In this document: positions 34,845 to 47,313 of the stretch, in pieces
How the letters are laid out: every line of letters begins with the position of its first letter
Position numbering within the stretch: the stretch's first letter is position 1
Assembly: GCA_951799425.1 (NCBI GenBank)
Contig: OX637393.1
Span: forward strand, 1,488,001-1,552,000
Source of the DNA: Ilex aquifolium
Taxonomy: Eukaryota; Streptophyta; Magnoliopsida; Aquifoliales; Aquifoliaceae
DNA length: 64,000 nt
Direction of reading: 5' to 3'
Made by a program: the position numbers and the translations under genes
The notes under the pieces: generated by a model
What the model was told of the DNA's origin: nothing
Seen by the model: only the letters and a program-made list of their open reading frames with translations
The model's database searches: none

Positions 34845-35493
34845 TAATATAATATTGGATTAAAAATGGGCACCACCAGACATTGAAATTCATAATTAAT
34901 CAAATGAGAGAAAATATTCAATGTAACGATGATATCATGTTAGCGTTGATGATATAATATCACTAATTAATAATAAATTTCAAATAGACAAAATAAACCC
35001 AAAAAATAGTGGATAATTATTGGCTTATATGGATAAGTAATTACTAATTTATATAATATTTTTTTATTTTTTTATTTATTTAAATATTATCAATTAGTTA
35101 TACTACGTGACAATCCTGATATAATATTATTATTGCAATGAATATATTTTTTCTTTGGTCCCAAATTACGTCGTTATAACAGTACTATTTGTCGTCGATT
35201 TCATATCCAATCCCATTGGGCCCACCTTAACTGGTAGCCAAATTTAAACCGCCAGATCAGAATCACGTGACACTATTTCCCACACACACACAACACACGT
35301 GACACGTAGACATATTCTCTCTCTCTCTCTCTCTCGCTCTCGCTCTCTCTCGGCTCTGTAACTCCTTTTCTCTCTCCAAAATTACCCAATGAAAAGCACC
35401 GCTCGTTCGATTCTCATGCTGCAAAACCCTAACCCCAACCCTAACTCTAACTACCCAGTCAGTCAGTCACAGTGAATTATCCCACATCTCGCA
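34845..35493 (+). promoter_or_regulatory. Promoter and leader region of PCFS4
   Basis: AT-rich to about 35200, then two perfect G-boxes CACGTG at 35264-35269 and 35296-35301 with another ACGT core at about 35305. A pyrimidine (CT)n tract at about 35317-35352 is typical of plant 5' leaders. The ATG is at 35494. The G-boxes suggest bZIP or bHLH control, as inference. Confidence 0.55.
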
Positions 35494-38400
35494 ATGGACG
35501 CTGAGAGGTTCGAACTCTCAAACCCTAGAATTCTTAATAAGCCAATGACGGACGACGTCGTGGCACAAAAGCCTTCACTACCGCAAGTTGTCGATCGATT
35601 CAAGGCCATGGTGAAGGAGAGAGAAGAGGAAATTGGGATTTTGAATCCAAACGACGACGTCTCTGGGCTGAGTACCGATGAAATTGTGCGGCTCTATGAG
35701 ATGGTGCTATCAGAATTGACGTTTAATTCGAAGCCCATTATTACAGACTTAACAATTATTGCTGGTGAGCAGAGAGAGCATGCTGAGAGCATTGCCGATG
35801 CTATTTGTGCTCGAATTCTCGAGGTATGGGCGTAATTTTGAAGAATTTTGAGTACTCGGAATTGGGTTTTTTTTTTTAATATTAGATTAATCTCAGAAGT
35901 TGTATAGGAACTGACATTTGAAATTTTGTTGTATATTTTTGAAGATGATTTTGATTTAATTTAGCGTGTTGGAGTTGCAGAAGTGTTGAACTTACAGTAT
36001 GTTTATGCCAGGATCTAAATATTTATCTCACTTTTTCTCTCCGGGTAGGAGAATTTCTTCGCTGAAGATTTTGTAGGATGTATTCTTTCTGGATCCCCTA
36101 GTCTTAATTTTTTTTTGGGTAGCCAAAACATTTTCTATGAATTGGGTAACATAGTGGGTGGACTTGATTGTTTTTCTCATTCGATATTATTGTATATATG
36201 CACTTTCATTGTTTGAATATATTGTATTGTTAGGCACCAGTTGAGCAAAAACTGCCTTCTTTATATCTGCTGGATAGTATTGTCAAGAATATTGGCAGGG
36301 TGTATGCCAGATACTTCTCTGTCCATTTGCCTGAGGTGAGTGGAAAATATATTCATTGCTATATACTCCTAGTTAGATGTAAGTTTCTGTTTTTACGATT
36401 CTAGTATGTCTTTCGTTTCTCATTTTGCTTATATTTATATATTGCCAAGGTTTTCTGTGAGGCATACAGGCAAGTGCACCCTAATCTTCATCCTGCTATG
36501 CGCCACCTCTTTGGGACATGGTCAGCGGTTTTCCCCTCATCAGTACTTCGCAAAATTGAGAGTCAACTGCAGTTTTCCCCATCAGTAAATTCTCAATCTT
36601 CTAGTTTGACTGCCTTGAGGACTGCTGAATCTCCACGACCCACTCATGGCATACATGTCAATCCAAAATACTTGGAAGCAAGACGTCAGTTTGAACATGC
36701 AGATAGCGTAAGCTTTTTGATTAAATCCTTGTCCCTTTCTCTCTCCCCATCACCTTTCCTGTTGGGGATATTTGAGGAATCAAATACGGATGGTGTAAGC
36801 TTTCCAATGGATTCTCACTTTAACCCTCTCTGTGGTCAGACAGCAGTTTACTAGTGCAACCTTATAACAGGGCATCTGTAGATCAGTGAATGTGACGTCT
36901 GTTGTATAAGCTGTCTTGTTGAACTAGTTCCACTGTATCCGTCCTGGCAAATACTGAATGAAATTCTTCTTAGAACTTTTTAATTGTTTCTTTAATTATT
37001 CATTTTCTGTGGTTCAATAGCTATTGAAAAATTGACATACTTGATGAAAATTTGAGATATCATTGGATTGTATGAATGTGGCCAACAATTTTGCATTCTA
37101 ACCGAAGAGCCTGTACATAAATTTCCAGAATTTTTAAAAGTCAGATGCCAAGGGATAGTACGGATATGGCTAACAATCTTGAATTCTCTTCAGAAGAGCC
37201 TGTACTTTTGCCAACTATTAAATAGTCAAATCTGATATTTGGGGGTTAAACCTAAAGAATGATGTCTAAACGATATAGGTAGTGTGACAGGATTTCCAAA
37301 GAAACTATGCATGTTTTGGCGAGGGGAAGTGGGATCATGAGCCATGATACGTGGAATTGCTCTTTGCTTATTATTGGTTTTCTGCATTTGACACTTTGTT
37401 ATCTTGTTTTTAGTTTGTAAAGATGGTTTGTTAGCAACAAAAATTTGCTCCATAGCCTGTTCGATGTCTCCCGTCCATGTAGTACAGGGTTTTAAAGCCT
37501 ACTCGCTGGTTATTTTTGGAAGCCTAATACCCTTTGGTATTGACATCTGAACAAATATAGAAGGAATTCTCTTCTAGGACTAAGACTTACAAGTTGGTGA
37601 CCTACTTTAATCAGTCCTGCTTTTGATATTGCAAATGTGATATAACTTAATGGGATGCATTGTTATTAAATATGGAAATGTTGTCTATTTTTTCAGAGAT
37701 CTAATGCAACCTTACAAATTGTAATATGTTCCCATTTTGATTTCAGACTAATGTTCAAGTCGTGGAAATTGATATACTTGATTTCTGAGATGTTCATATC
37801 TGACAGGCAGCACACCAAATTGAGATGCCTTGATCTTGTATTACATTTAACTTTTTTCTGTTTGTACTATGAGATCATCCTGCAAGGTTCGTCGTGAGTT
37901 GAAGATTCACTGTAGGGATTGTTAACCATGTGGTTCACAATTCTATGCATGCTAAATCGGTGCTGTACTGGTTGACCTAGTTACAGCCTACCATTAAGGG
38001 GGTTTGTTTTTTTTTTTTATTAAATTATTTTGCCCATCAGACTCTTTCAGCACATGAATTTCACTAGATTTGTGAGGGCATTGGTTTTGAGCATTTGTTA
38101 TTTATGTTGAATGGTTTCTTGGAGGAGAAAGAGTGGAGAAAAACCAGTTGAAATTGCCCAAAGGATTCAATTCAATTTGTTGATTTTTGACTCTATTTTT
38201 TTTATTCCGTGTTTTCTTCAAAATCAGTTTACCCATCATATCATAAGCAACTTACTTTTTTATTGTTCCAAGTATTTTCTAGTATGAATATTAGATAATG
38301 TCGTCTGTGCTTTTACTTTTTTTTTCTTTTTTTATTGATTATCCCACTTCCTCTCCCTCTTACGCAGAGGTTGTTTCTTATTTTTCCTCTGTGTCTCTTT

Positions 38401-41400
38401 ACCCATTTGGTGGGGGAGGGTGGGAGAGCATGTAAAGGTTCTTGCTTGGTTCATTCTCCTTCCAAAGTATTTCATCACTACCATTTTCTTCTCTGCTTGC
38501 TGTCACACTTATGGGAGTACATACTTCTTCTCTTATTATAGTAATACGATCTGAATCCATGTGTAAAACAACTGCTGAAGGTACAATCCATTTGGAACTC
38601 TTGCAGAGCGTTCGACTGCCAAGGGAAACTTCTTCTGCCTTGAAGATGCGTGGACAAACACCAGCCATTGGATATGACGAATATGACTCTGGTAATGCAG
38701 AGGTCATATCCTCGGAGGTTGGAGTGCAAAGGTTTAACTCAATAGCTCGTGCAGATCGTTCGTCATTTGCCACTGAGGCGGGAAATCTGCTTCCATCTTC
38801 AGTTGCTAAAATCGCAAAGTCCTCTTCTTCTTATGGAATCGGGTATGATCATATGAATTTGCATGTGTTTAAAACCAAGGGTTATTGAAAGGGATTCACC
38901 ATCTCATTCTAGGTTTGATTATGAACATGGCAGAGTGACAGGCAGAGATGAGGAGGTGAATTACTTGCGGAGAAATCATGGGTCTGATGACACTCGTCGG
39001 CCATGGGGAAATTCTGCTGGATATAGTTACAGTAATGGGGTTGAGCTTCAAGGACCTAGAGCTTTAATTGATGCTTATGGAAATGATCAAGTGGAAAAAA
39101 AAAAAAACCAAATTAACCATAAGCCTCCAAAAGTTGAACGCTTGGATATAAATGGCATCGACAGCAAGGTGGCTACGAAGACATGGAAGAATTCTGAAGA
39201 GGAAGAGTTTGATTGGGAAGATATGAGCCCAACTTTGGCAGACCGCAGTCGGGCTAATGATTTATTCTCATCATCGGGTCCACCTCCTGGAAATTTTAGG
39301 AATAAACGTGGCTTTGGAGCGCATGTTGCTGCACCTTTGGAGACTGATTTCAGAAGAAGTGACTGGTCTAGTCAGGCCCAACTTGCTTTGGCTAATGATT
39401 CCTTGGTTATTCCTGAAGATGCAATTCCATCCAAGGATGTATTTCTGTCCGTCAGTGTATGGAGTATTCTGTTTCTTTTTTGTCCATTTAATATGTTCTT
39501 TATTCGATTTAGACGAATTCGATTTGGAAAATAGTTATTATGTGGATAGGCATGAATTTATTATTTATCATGCATGACATAGTTTTATCTGTGAGTTCCC
39601 CGTTTTCTAGATCTGAAGAAATTCTTTATCTGCTTTTCCAAACCTGGCCAGAGCTTTCTTCCCGTAAATATTCTTTACTAAATTTTTAAAAATTTGGTGG
39701 GGTTTTTTTCAGCTATTTTAGTTCCCTTTTGTTGTCAACTACATCATACTCCAAAATCCACCCATATAAAAGAATATAATTTTTTCCTTTTGTTTTCTTG
39801 TTTTCAAAAGTTTTTCAGTTGCACAGACCAACCTAATACACAACATATATTTTTTTGGTCTTCATTTTTGCATCGTGTCTAAGAAAAAGGACAAATTTTG
39901 ATCAGAGAAGGTATTTACCTTCATTATATGCGTGGAAAGGCTTTGTGCTCAAATATTGAAAACTTGAAAATTTTTCTTGCAGTCTGGCCATGGATTGATC
40001 ACCAATATTTCTGGAATCCGCAATGAGACATCACAGATTCTAGGTTCTGGTTATCCTCAACAACCCTGGAAATTGCAACGGAATCTCCCTCAGACTTCAC
40101 AACACAATTTTAATGCCAAAAGAAGTTCAATGAAAAGGGACATTTCTTCGTCAGTGGGTGAGCGGAAGCCTCCTTTGATTGGCAGTTTTCCAAATGCAGA
40201 TCCACGACTACGTGGGTCTTTAGCTGTTGTACCAAGAATAAGTTCAAGTCTTGACTCTTTGACTCCTGAGGTTCGGGCCGCTGCTATACCAGCATCAACA
40301 GGAGCATGGCCCTCTGTAAATATTCAGATATCCCATCCACTACCTTTTCAACCGACTCTTCCCCCAGAGAAACAGATTAGGGGTCAGTGTGATTCAATGT
40401 ATGCTACCAATGCAGTTTTGGATCAAGGTCTAAATAAGTCATTTTTGCCTGAGCAGCAGTTGGATGGTAGTGGAAGCAATGTGTTAAGTAAGCTGCCTCA
40501 ATTTCTAAACCAACAGTCTGGGCCAATCCCTTTGAATCGGCAGTACCCAGCACAGTTCTCTCATTTACCGCCACACTTATTAATGTCTCGGGAGGTTCAC
40601 CAAAATTTGGTTCCACCTGCTGCTTTTTCGACCACTTCTCATTTAGCGGTACCGCAGTTTAATCATAGTTACACCCTGCCAGGGAATGGTGCTTCCAGAA
40701 GTACTGTATTGCCGAATCCAATACATGGTGTACAATCGTCTATGCCAATGCTTAATACTCCGAACACATCCTTACATTATCCTGGGGGAGCCTTACCACC
40801 TCTGCCTCCAGGCCCCCCTCCGACTTCATCTCATATGATACCTATATCCCAATATCCAAATCCCATTGCCCCTAACCCTCCTGCTGGGAGTGCACTTTCA
40901 GGTTTGGTTAGTTCTCTCATGGCTCAAGGCTTAATTTCATTGACAAAACAAGCTCCTGCTCAGGTACACGCCTCGATAATGTTCTTCAACTAACTTATAG
41001 CGTTTTAAGGATTTACTTATTTGGGGTATCCTGTGAAAGATTGTTCTAAGCCATGTTCTTTGATGTTTAGGATTCTGTGGGACTCGAGTTTGATCCGGAC
41101 CTCCTTAAGGTGCGTCACGAGTCTGCAATAACTGCTCTATATGCTGATCTTCCCAGACAATGCACAACATGTGGGCTTCGATTCAAATGTCAAGAGGAAC
41201 ACAGTAGTCATATGGATTGGCATGTGACCAAGAACCGGATGTCAAAAAACCGTAAGCAGAAGCCATCGCGTAAGTGGTTTGTAAGTGTCAGTATGTGGCT
41301 CAGGGGTGCAGAGGCATTGGGAACTGATGCAGTTCCTGGGTTTTTACCCCCTGAAAACATTGACGAAAGCAAGGATGATGAAGAAATGGCTGTACCTGCT

Positions 41401-43072
41401 GATGAGAATCAAAATGTTTGTGCACTTTGTGGAGAGCCTTTTGATGATTTTTATAGTGATGAGACTGAAGAATGGATGTATAGAGGGGCTGTCTACATGA
41501 ATGCACCCACTGGATCAGCAGCAGGGATGGATAGGTCTCAGTTAGGTCCTATAGTGCATGCTAAATGCAGGTCTGATTCTGGTGCGGTTTCTCCTGAAGA
41601 TCTGGGCAAAGACGAAGGGGTATGCATTTCTTTTGCTTCTACGATCATTTTGTAAAAGTTATGTCTTGGGTTATTTTTAAATGAAATATTGCTTACTAAA
41701 AGAAAATTTGATGTGAAAAAGCAGAATTGATCTGAATATTTATTGTCGAGTTAGAAACATGTTCTCGAGAATCTGCATGTGTAGAGTTGCCTCTTAGATC
41801 ACACAATTTGTCCCTTTACCGTGCGCGGAACGCAAATTCGCGAATTAGACACAAATTTGAGAATTCCAAAAATCAAATCCGGGAATTCAATGTTTACAAT
41901 CCGGGAATCATACATTTTCGGGATTTACTCCTCAATTTCACAAAATTTTAAACTAATTATTGAGTTGGACCTTAGCCCAATTAAAACTTAACTATATCCA
42001 AATTTTTTGGGCCCCAAGAGAAGGCCTAATTACTTAACGAAAAGGGGAGAAAGCTGTCCTATTTATAAGCTGCCCTCCAATCCACTTGCTCATGTGCTGC
42101 CGAGGTGGGATTGTAGTTATATTTATAGCTGTGTTTTGATTCCACTTGCTGCTAGGCTGTGGATATGGGATCAAGAATTTGCAATAAAATTCTATTGTAA
42201 TCTTATTTCTTATTTTTGATACTTTTACATCGTGTATCAATATGCCATATATATAAATTTGATGCTCTTAGTAACACACCCGCTCTCAACTTTTTTCTGA
42301 AATTTCCCGCTTTTGTGCTCCCGCTCTATGTGATCTAGGTTGCCTCAATGTTTTCTTGAATGTGTGTGATGTGCATATGTGATGAAATACCATTTAATAG
42401 ACATAATTACTCTGACATCTGCAAAATTTGGCATGATCATACTGAGCAATTGTTGATGCAAATAGATATTGAATGGGTAATATCTGGAACTGTAGCACCT
42501 AATTAGTTAGATCTCGTTCCAAATTTATTTTTATATTTGGCTTTCCGTATATTCATGGCTTGTGGTGTTTGTTTAGAAGTGACAATTAATGGATCGAGGC
42601 ATTTTGCCTTGAATTTGAGAAAATATATCCTTGTAAGAGATAGCTTCATAGGAAGTCATGTCACCTTGCTCCAATGCAAGTCCAAGCTCTAATGTGGAGC
42701 ATTTTTTTAAATTGTTTTGAGGATTAAGAAGCAATTTTACTTGCGTAACCATGGGTGCATGCATCTATGTGCAAGCCCTACTGCAGTTGTCTGATTTTTA
42801 CCCTAATCATTTGTAATGATGTATATTAGAATAGTGAAGTGTAGTGGTAGTGAATATCTAACATGCTTTCAATGTTTTGAATTTATGTTATCCTTTTGAT
42901 AGGCTTTACCATTCCAACTGCAATTGTTTACCAAGTGCGTCATTTTTTGGTTACACAGTGTGGTGTGCTTGTGGCTGCCTGGTTGTTATGCAGGGTTTTT
43001 AATTTTTATTTTTCTTGTTATTTGCAGGGATATTCTGAAGAGGGTAGTCAAAGGAAACGGATGCGGAATTAG
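35494..43072 (+). CDS. PCFS4: PCF11-like cleavage/polyadenylation factor PCFS4
   Basis: Seven exons on plus: 35494-35823, 36234-36335, 36450-36707, 38607-39438, 39983-40963, 41071-41619 and 43028-43072, about 1031 aa. Exons 1-3 encode the CID domain that binds the RNA polymerase II CTD ([20 protein letters not shown], then [13 protein letters not shown], then [11 protein letters not shown]). Exon 4 has [19 protein letters not shown]. Exon 5 is Pro/Ser-rich and low in structure, ending [19 protein letters not shown]. Exon 6 carries two zinc-binding segments ([20 protein letters not shown] and [19 protein letters not shown]). Exon 7 is 14 codons ending QRKRMRN, a nuclear-import-like tail. It acts in nuclear mRNA 3'-end formation; Arabidopsis PCFS4 affects FCA processing and flowering. 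Exon 4 is 832 nt and needs one base removed in the A run at 38871-38874 to keep frame. Intron 3 is 1.9 kb and intron 6 is 1.4 kb. Confidence 0.93.
36708..38606 (+). other. PCFS4 intron 3
   Basis: 1.9 kb, AT-rich. It contains a local direct duplication around GAAGAGCCTGTAC (near 37107 and 37193). No separate gene seen. Confidence 0.7.
41620..43027 (+). other. PCFS4 intron 6
   Basis: 1.4 kb separating the last 45-nt coding exon. Sequence at about 41830-42290 has repeat-like character (nested inverted words such as GAATTCGCGAATT relatives), but I could not define an element. Confidence 0.6.
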
Positions 43073-44542
43073 CTTGATTAGGACAGGCTCCCCTAGGTTC
43101 TCTGTAACTTATATGAGTTTTCTCATGCTAATTGCCTGCTCTTAATTTTTATTTAGCGTTGGAGCTGGCGGAACCTTGGTTTCATGCTAGAATCATGTAC
43201 ATGTATAGTTGGATTTGTACCATGCACATTCTCTTGCAGCAAAAGATTACGAATACCCTTCCGGCATTGCCCTTCTTCCATTGTTGTCATTGTCTTTTGC
43301 ATTGAAGCTGGTATGTGTAATGTGGGATCCTGAAGTCTTCGAAAATTTCCCCCAACTGGTGTCTTCTATGTTTTAATGATCCTTGAAACTAAACAGAGTC
43401 TTATGACTTTAAGTGTTCATTCTAATAATCAGATGGCCTGTTGAGGGGGTATACTACTGTAGTTTCTGCGTTGCATTTCAGGTTTTTTTTGCAGGGGGAA
43501 GCATTTCCCAATAGCTCCCACAAGCACAGAGTTTGAGACACTTCTACTGGTTTCATCAAGCCGAGGAGTAATGTGGCAGTTGTTGTTGGAGCTTGTAGAA
43601 GAGTAGTTTCTCTCTGCAACTGAAAGCCATGGTGGCTTCTGCATCATTACGTTTCAACAGTACTATGTAGATCATTTTTTTTTTTGCCCTTTGTGTTTGT
43701 TAACCATTTTCTTGAAGACAGGTCAGTGGTCATCGTGATGTAAAGTTACCTCATTCCTGTAATTTGGGGAAGCTCAGATCTTATCTGACCCCCATTTCCA
43801 CTGATATGATTGTTTCTGTTGTGTTTCATTTGCCCTAATTGTACCGGAATTTCACTTAAATAGGATTCAAAAATTTGTGTTTATCGTATCTTTCTGTGCT
43901 AAAGCCCCCCCCCCACTTCTTTTCTCTCCTCTTTTTCCATATCTTCTCGTGATGTATGTTTTAGAACAAATTTGTCAATAGTATGAACTTCCAAAGCTCT
44001 CTCTCACTACTAGGAAAATGTTGAGTCTCATTTGAAATTATTATAGGTGATCTATTATCGAGTAAAATTGAGAAAAAGTGGACGAGAAAAAATCTAATTT
44101 CATTAAGATACACTTATGTTAGCCAAAGGCTGCTAGAGTACAACCATAATAAACAGAGGAGCTTGTATATCAGAAAGGATTGCATGGCCTGTTGATAGCC
44201 TCACAAACTAGCTTTATGAAACTTGTCTCATGGAAACCCCAAAAATCAGCTGTAACGCTGGTAACAATGGCGGCAAGTTGCTGGTCCCCATTCTGAATAG
44301 TTTGTATGTCAGCTAGCTTTAACTCCATCAACTTTAGTGTCTTCAACCAATTCCAATAGTATTCACCGGCCCGTTTCAAGGATGAATCTAGGATTTTATT
44401 CTTGTAGAAGGCTAGATATATAGTTGGGGCGAACCTAATAATTTGAACAAATACTCAAATCTATTTTTATAGCGTATTGAAGGGGATCCTTCAAACCCTT
44501 TTTGGGGGGAAGAGGATTGCCCCCGCCCGTCTCCTAGATCCA
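43073..44542. other. PCFS4 3'UTR and convergent spacer
   Basis: The first several hundred bases are presumably the PCFS4 3'UTR. At 44005-44020 there is CACTACTAGGAAAATG, like a CACTA-transposon end, without a visible partner. Sequence at about 44380-44540 (ending GCCCCCGCCCGTCTCCTAG) resembles the end of a repeat and abuts the TSB-like stop codon. Confidence 0.45.
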
Positions 44543-47262
44543 TCATTGCACAGAACATTTATCTTTATTTATCGGAGAGTCATGTATATGTTTGAAAACA
44601 GTTGCAGCATCTTTATCGCCGCGGCCGCTACAATTAACTACAACCTTTGCACCATTGGGCAAGGTAGGGCAAAGTTTCTCCAGAAATGCCAGTGCATGAG
44701 AGGCCTCCAAGGCTGGAAATATTCCTTCTAATCTGCAGAGTCTTTCATATGCTGCAGGAAATAGAAAAATCACACTGGATGGTCACATTTTAATGAATCT
44801 ATAACTCTTCAACTCAACAAAGCCTCGTCCCAATGTTTTTGGGGTCGGCTTGTCAAATTTTAATGAATAAATATGTAAAATTGCTTCTCTTTCTTGTAAT
44901 AATAACTACATGTTGTTTGTTTACCATCTAGAGCTTCTTGGTCTGTGACTGTGTAGAAGTCTGCACGCAAAATTTCTTTGAGAAAGCTTAGTTCTGGACT
45001 AACACCTGGATACTCCAACCTGCATGTATAAGCAATTTGTCTTTTTAAGGCAATTCTTACCACCATAAACGTTGTGTTGTTGTTATTGTCTCCACCCCCG
45101 ACCGTTCTACTAAAATAATATTAATAATAATACTTGGGGTGCTTACCCAACGCCAATGGAGTGTGGCCCAACAATCTGACCTTCATCATCCTGCAACAAA
45201 TAGCTCATGGCTCCATGATAAACACCCACCTCTCCTCTAGCCAAAGTTGCAGAGTGTCTTCCACTATCCAAACCAGTCCCAGCAGCCTCAACTCCAATCA
45301 TTCTCACCTCTTCATCTCTCAAGAACTCATGGAACAAACCCAATGCATTTGAGCCACTCCCTACACAGGCCACCAACACATCTGGCTTCCCACCCCACTT
45401 CTCCATTGCCTGTTTTCTTGTTTCCTTTCCAATCACCGATTGAAATTCTCTCACCATGCTCGGACATGGGTGAGGGCCGACGGCGGTGCCGGCCAAGTAG
45501 TAGCTGGTTTCCAAGTTGTTGACCCAGTTCCGGATGGCTTCTGAGGTTGCTTCTTTGAAACTTCCCTCCACAGATTTTACCTATATCATTAGCATAGATA
45601 TATACATGTAAGTTTTATCCCAACAGACATGGTGTTGAGATATAACTTTTACGACTTTTATTCGGTACCAAAAAAATACCTACAACAGTCATAAAAATAT
45701 CCACTAAAGTGATAAATATCGATACAATACCCAAACTTTTTTTTGGGTTCCATAAACAACTCCTTTGAATTTTCTCCGTACAATAGTGAGTCGCTGAGTT
45801 CAAAAATTGGACAAAGTTATTTTTAAGGGGTAACTCTAATGATAACAAAGACGAGCTATAAATATAGATGTGTTGAGTTCGAATCTTAGTAATTTCTTGG
45901 GTTATATGACTTTTTTTCAACCGGATCAAAGAAAAAATTAGTCGAGATACGTATAAATTAATCTGAATACTTTGACCGTTGAAAAAAAAATCAAAAAATG
46001 GGACAAAGTTGTACAATGTGGGTCTATGACACATAATCGAGAGAATGTATGTTAAAGTATAATACTTGACCATGGTTTTGAATAAAAAAATTTGGTCTCG
46101 TATTTTTATAATAAAATTTTTTATTATTTTTGTGAATAATTTATTATTTTTATGGGTATTTTATCACTGGTAACTATTTTTATTATTTTTTTTGATATTA
46201 CAATAATAATAAAGATATTCATATAAATAATAAATATCGATACGGTATTATTATTATTATTATTATTTTTTTGGGTATCTTAGACAACTACAATAAAGTA
46301 TAAGAAACATAGTACCTGAGCACCAAGCAGCTTCATCAAGAGCACATTTGACGATTGTCTTTCCATGTCTATATCACCCATGAATATGGTACACTCCAAA
46401 GAGAGTTTAGCACAGGCAGCAGCGGTTGCGACACCATGTTGGCCGGCACCGGTGGCTGCCACGACGCATTTTCGTCCCATTCGTTTGGCGAGCATAGCTT
46501 GTGCAATGGCATTGTTGATCTTGTGTGCTCCTCCATGGTTGAGATCTTCTCTCTTTAGATAAATCTCAGGTCCTTCTCCATCACTATTCTTGTAGTGATT
46601 TGTGAGTCTGTGAGCAAAGTATAGTGGAGTTTCCCGTCCTACATAGTCCCTCAGTGCTGTCTTCAGCTCTTCCTATACATGAAATTATTGCAATTTAGTG
46701 ATTCTATTCTAAGTTTGGCTAACAAGGATAGGAGTATCAAAATGTACCATGTTCCGTCGTTACGACTCACAAAATTGGTGTTTTTAACTATAATTTGTAC
46801 TATTTTAATTTGTACTATATTGTAATTTTAACTTGTACTATTTTAATTGGTGTTTTTACAATTTTCATCGACACTGTCACGTGGGCGCACATACACAAAC
46901 ATGGAACCTACCTGGAACTCATCATCATGTAAGACCAAGTTGAATTCAGCTTCAAGTTTGCTCAAACAAGTGATCAGTGTTTCAGGCACGAACTTCCCTC
47001 CAAACCTCCCAAATTTTCCTGTACTATGTGATTTCGTTTCAGCCTCAAGCAGTCTCTTTGTCAGTGATCTTCTTGTCACCACAACTCTCAAGTCTGCCAC
47101 ATCCATAGTCGATCTATCGGTGTTTAATACTGAACGAACCACCGCGACACCGCCCTTAGCTGGTGGCGGCAATGCAAAGCCCAGTGTTTTTGGTAACTGT
47201 GGGTGGTCAGATGTGAGAAGTTTTCCCCCAGGAAGAAAAACAGTCTGGAGGTTGCATGCCAT
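44543..47262 (-). CDS. TSB: Divergent tryptophan synthase beta-like protein
   Basis: Five minus-strand exons join in frame: 47262-46912 (351), 46672-46316 (357), 45580-45147 (434), 45019-44925 (95) and 44751-44543 (209), 481 aa. The N terminus to about residue 60 looks like a plastid transit peptide. The PLP lysine is kept in [12 protein letters not shown], and SGRGDKD is present near the end. TSB joins indole and serine to make tryptophan. Several positions differ from the family: AETGAGQHG is AATGAGQHG, so the catalytic Glu (Salmonella E109) is Ala; the phosphate loop GGGSN is GSGSN; HTGAHK is HGGAHK; SAGLD is GVGLE; and the segment matching VHSGTATLKDA is about three residues shorter (VEGSFKEA) in the region that talks to the alpha subunit. 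The frame and splice sites are intact, so a paralogue with altered chemistry is likelier than a dead gene. Confidence 0.9.
45819..45990 (+). mobile_element. Au-like SINE in TSB-like intron 2
   Basis: The flanks TCAAAAATTGGACAAAGTT (45800-45818) and TCAAAAAATGGGACAAAGTT (45991-46010) form an imperfect target-site duplication. Inside are a B box GAGTTCGAATC, the 3' motif AAATTAGTCGAGATACG and a poly(A) tail. It lies in antisense to the host gene. Confidence 0.8.
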
Positions 47263-47272
47263 ATGTGTGTGA

Positions 47273-47311
<39 letters not shown>

Positions 47312-47313
47312 GG
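47263..47313 (-). repeat. (GT)n(GA)n microsatellite in the TSB-like 5' leader
   Basis: A GT run followed by a GA run (about 47265-47311 on plus) begins right next to the start codon, so the leader on the gene strand is CT-rich then CA-rich. Confidence 0.85.

Noticed and set aside
38843..38877. Tiny intron between GTATGATC and CCAAG in PCFS4 exon 4
   Set aside because: About 35 nt is below the usual plant intron minimum. A one-base homopolymer error or mutation is simpler.
44005..44020. CACTA transposon end (CACTACTAGGAAAATG)
   Set aside because: No inverted partner end or 3-bp duplication could be found nearby, so it is only mentioned within the spacer entry.
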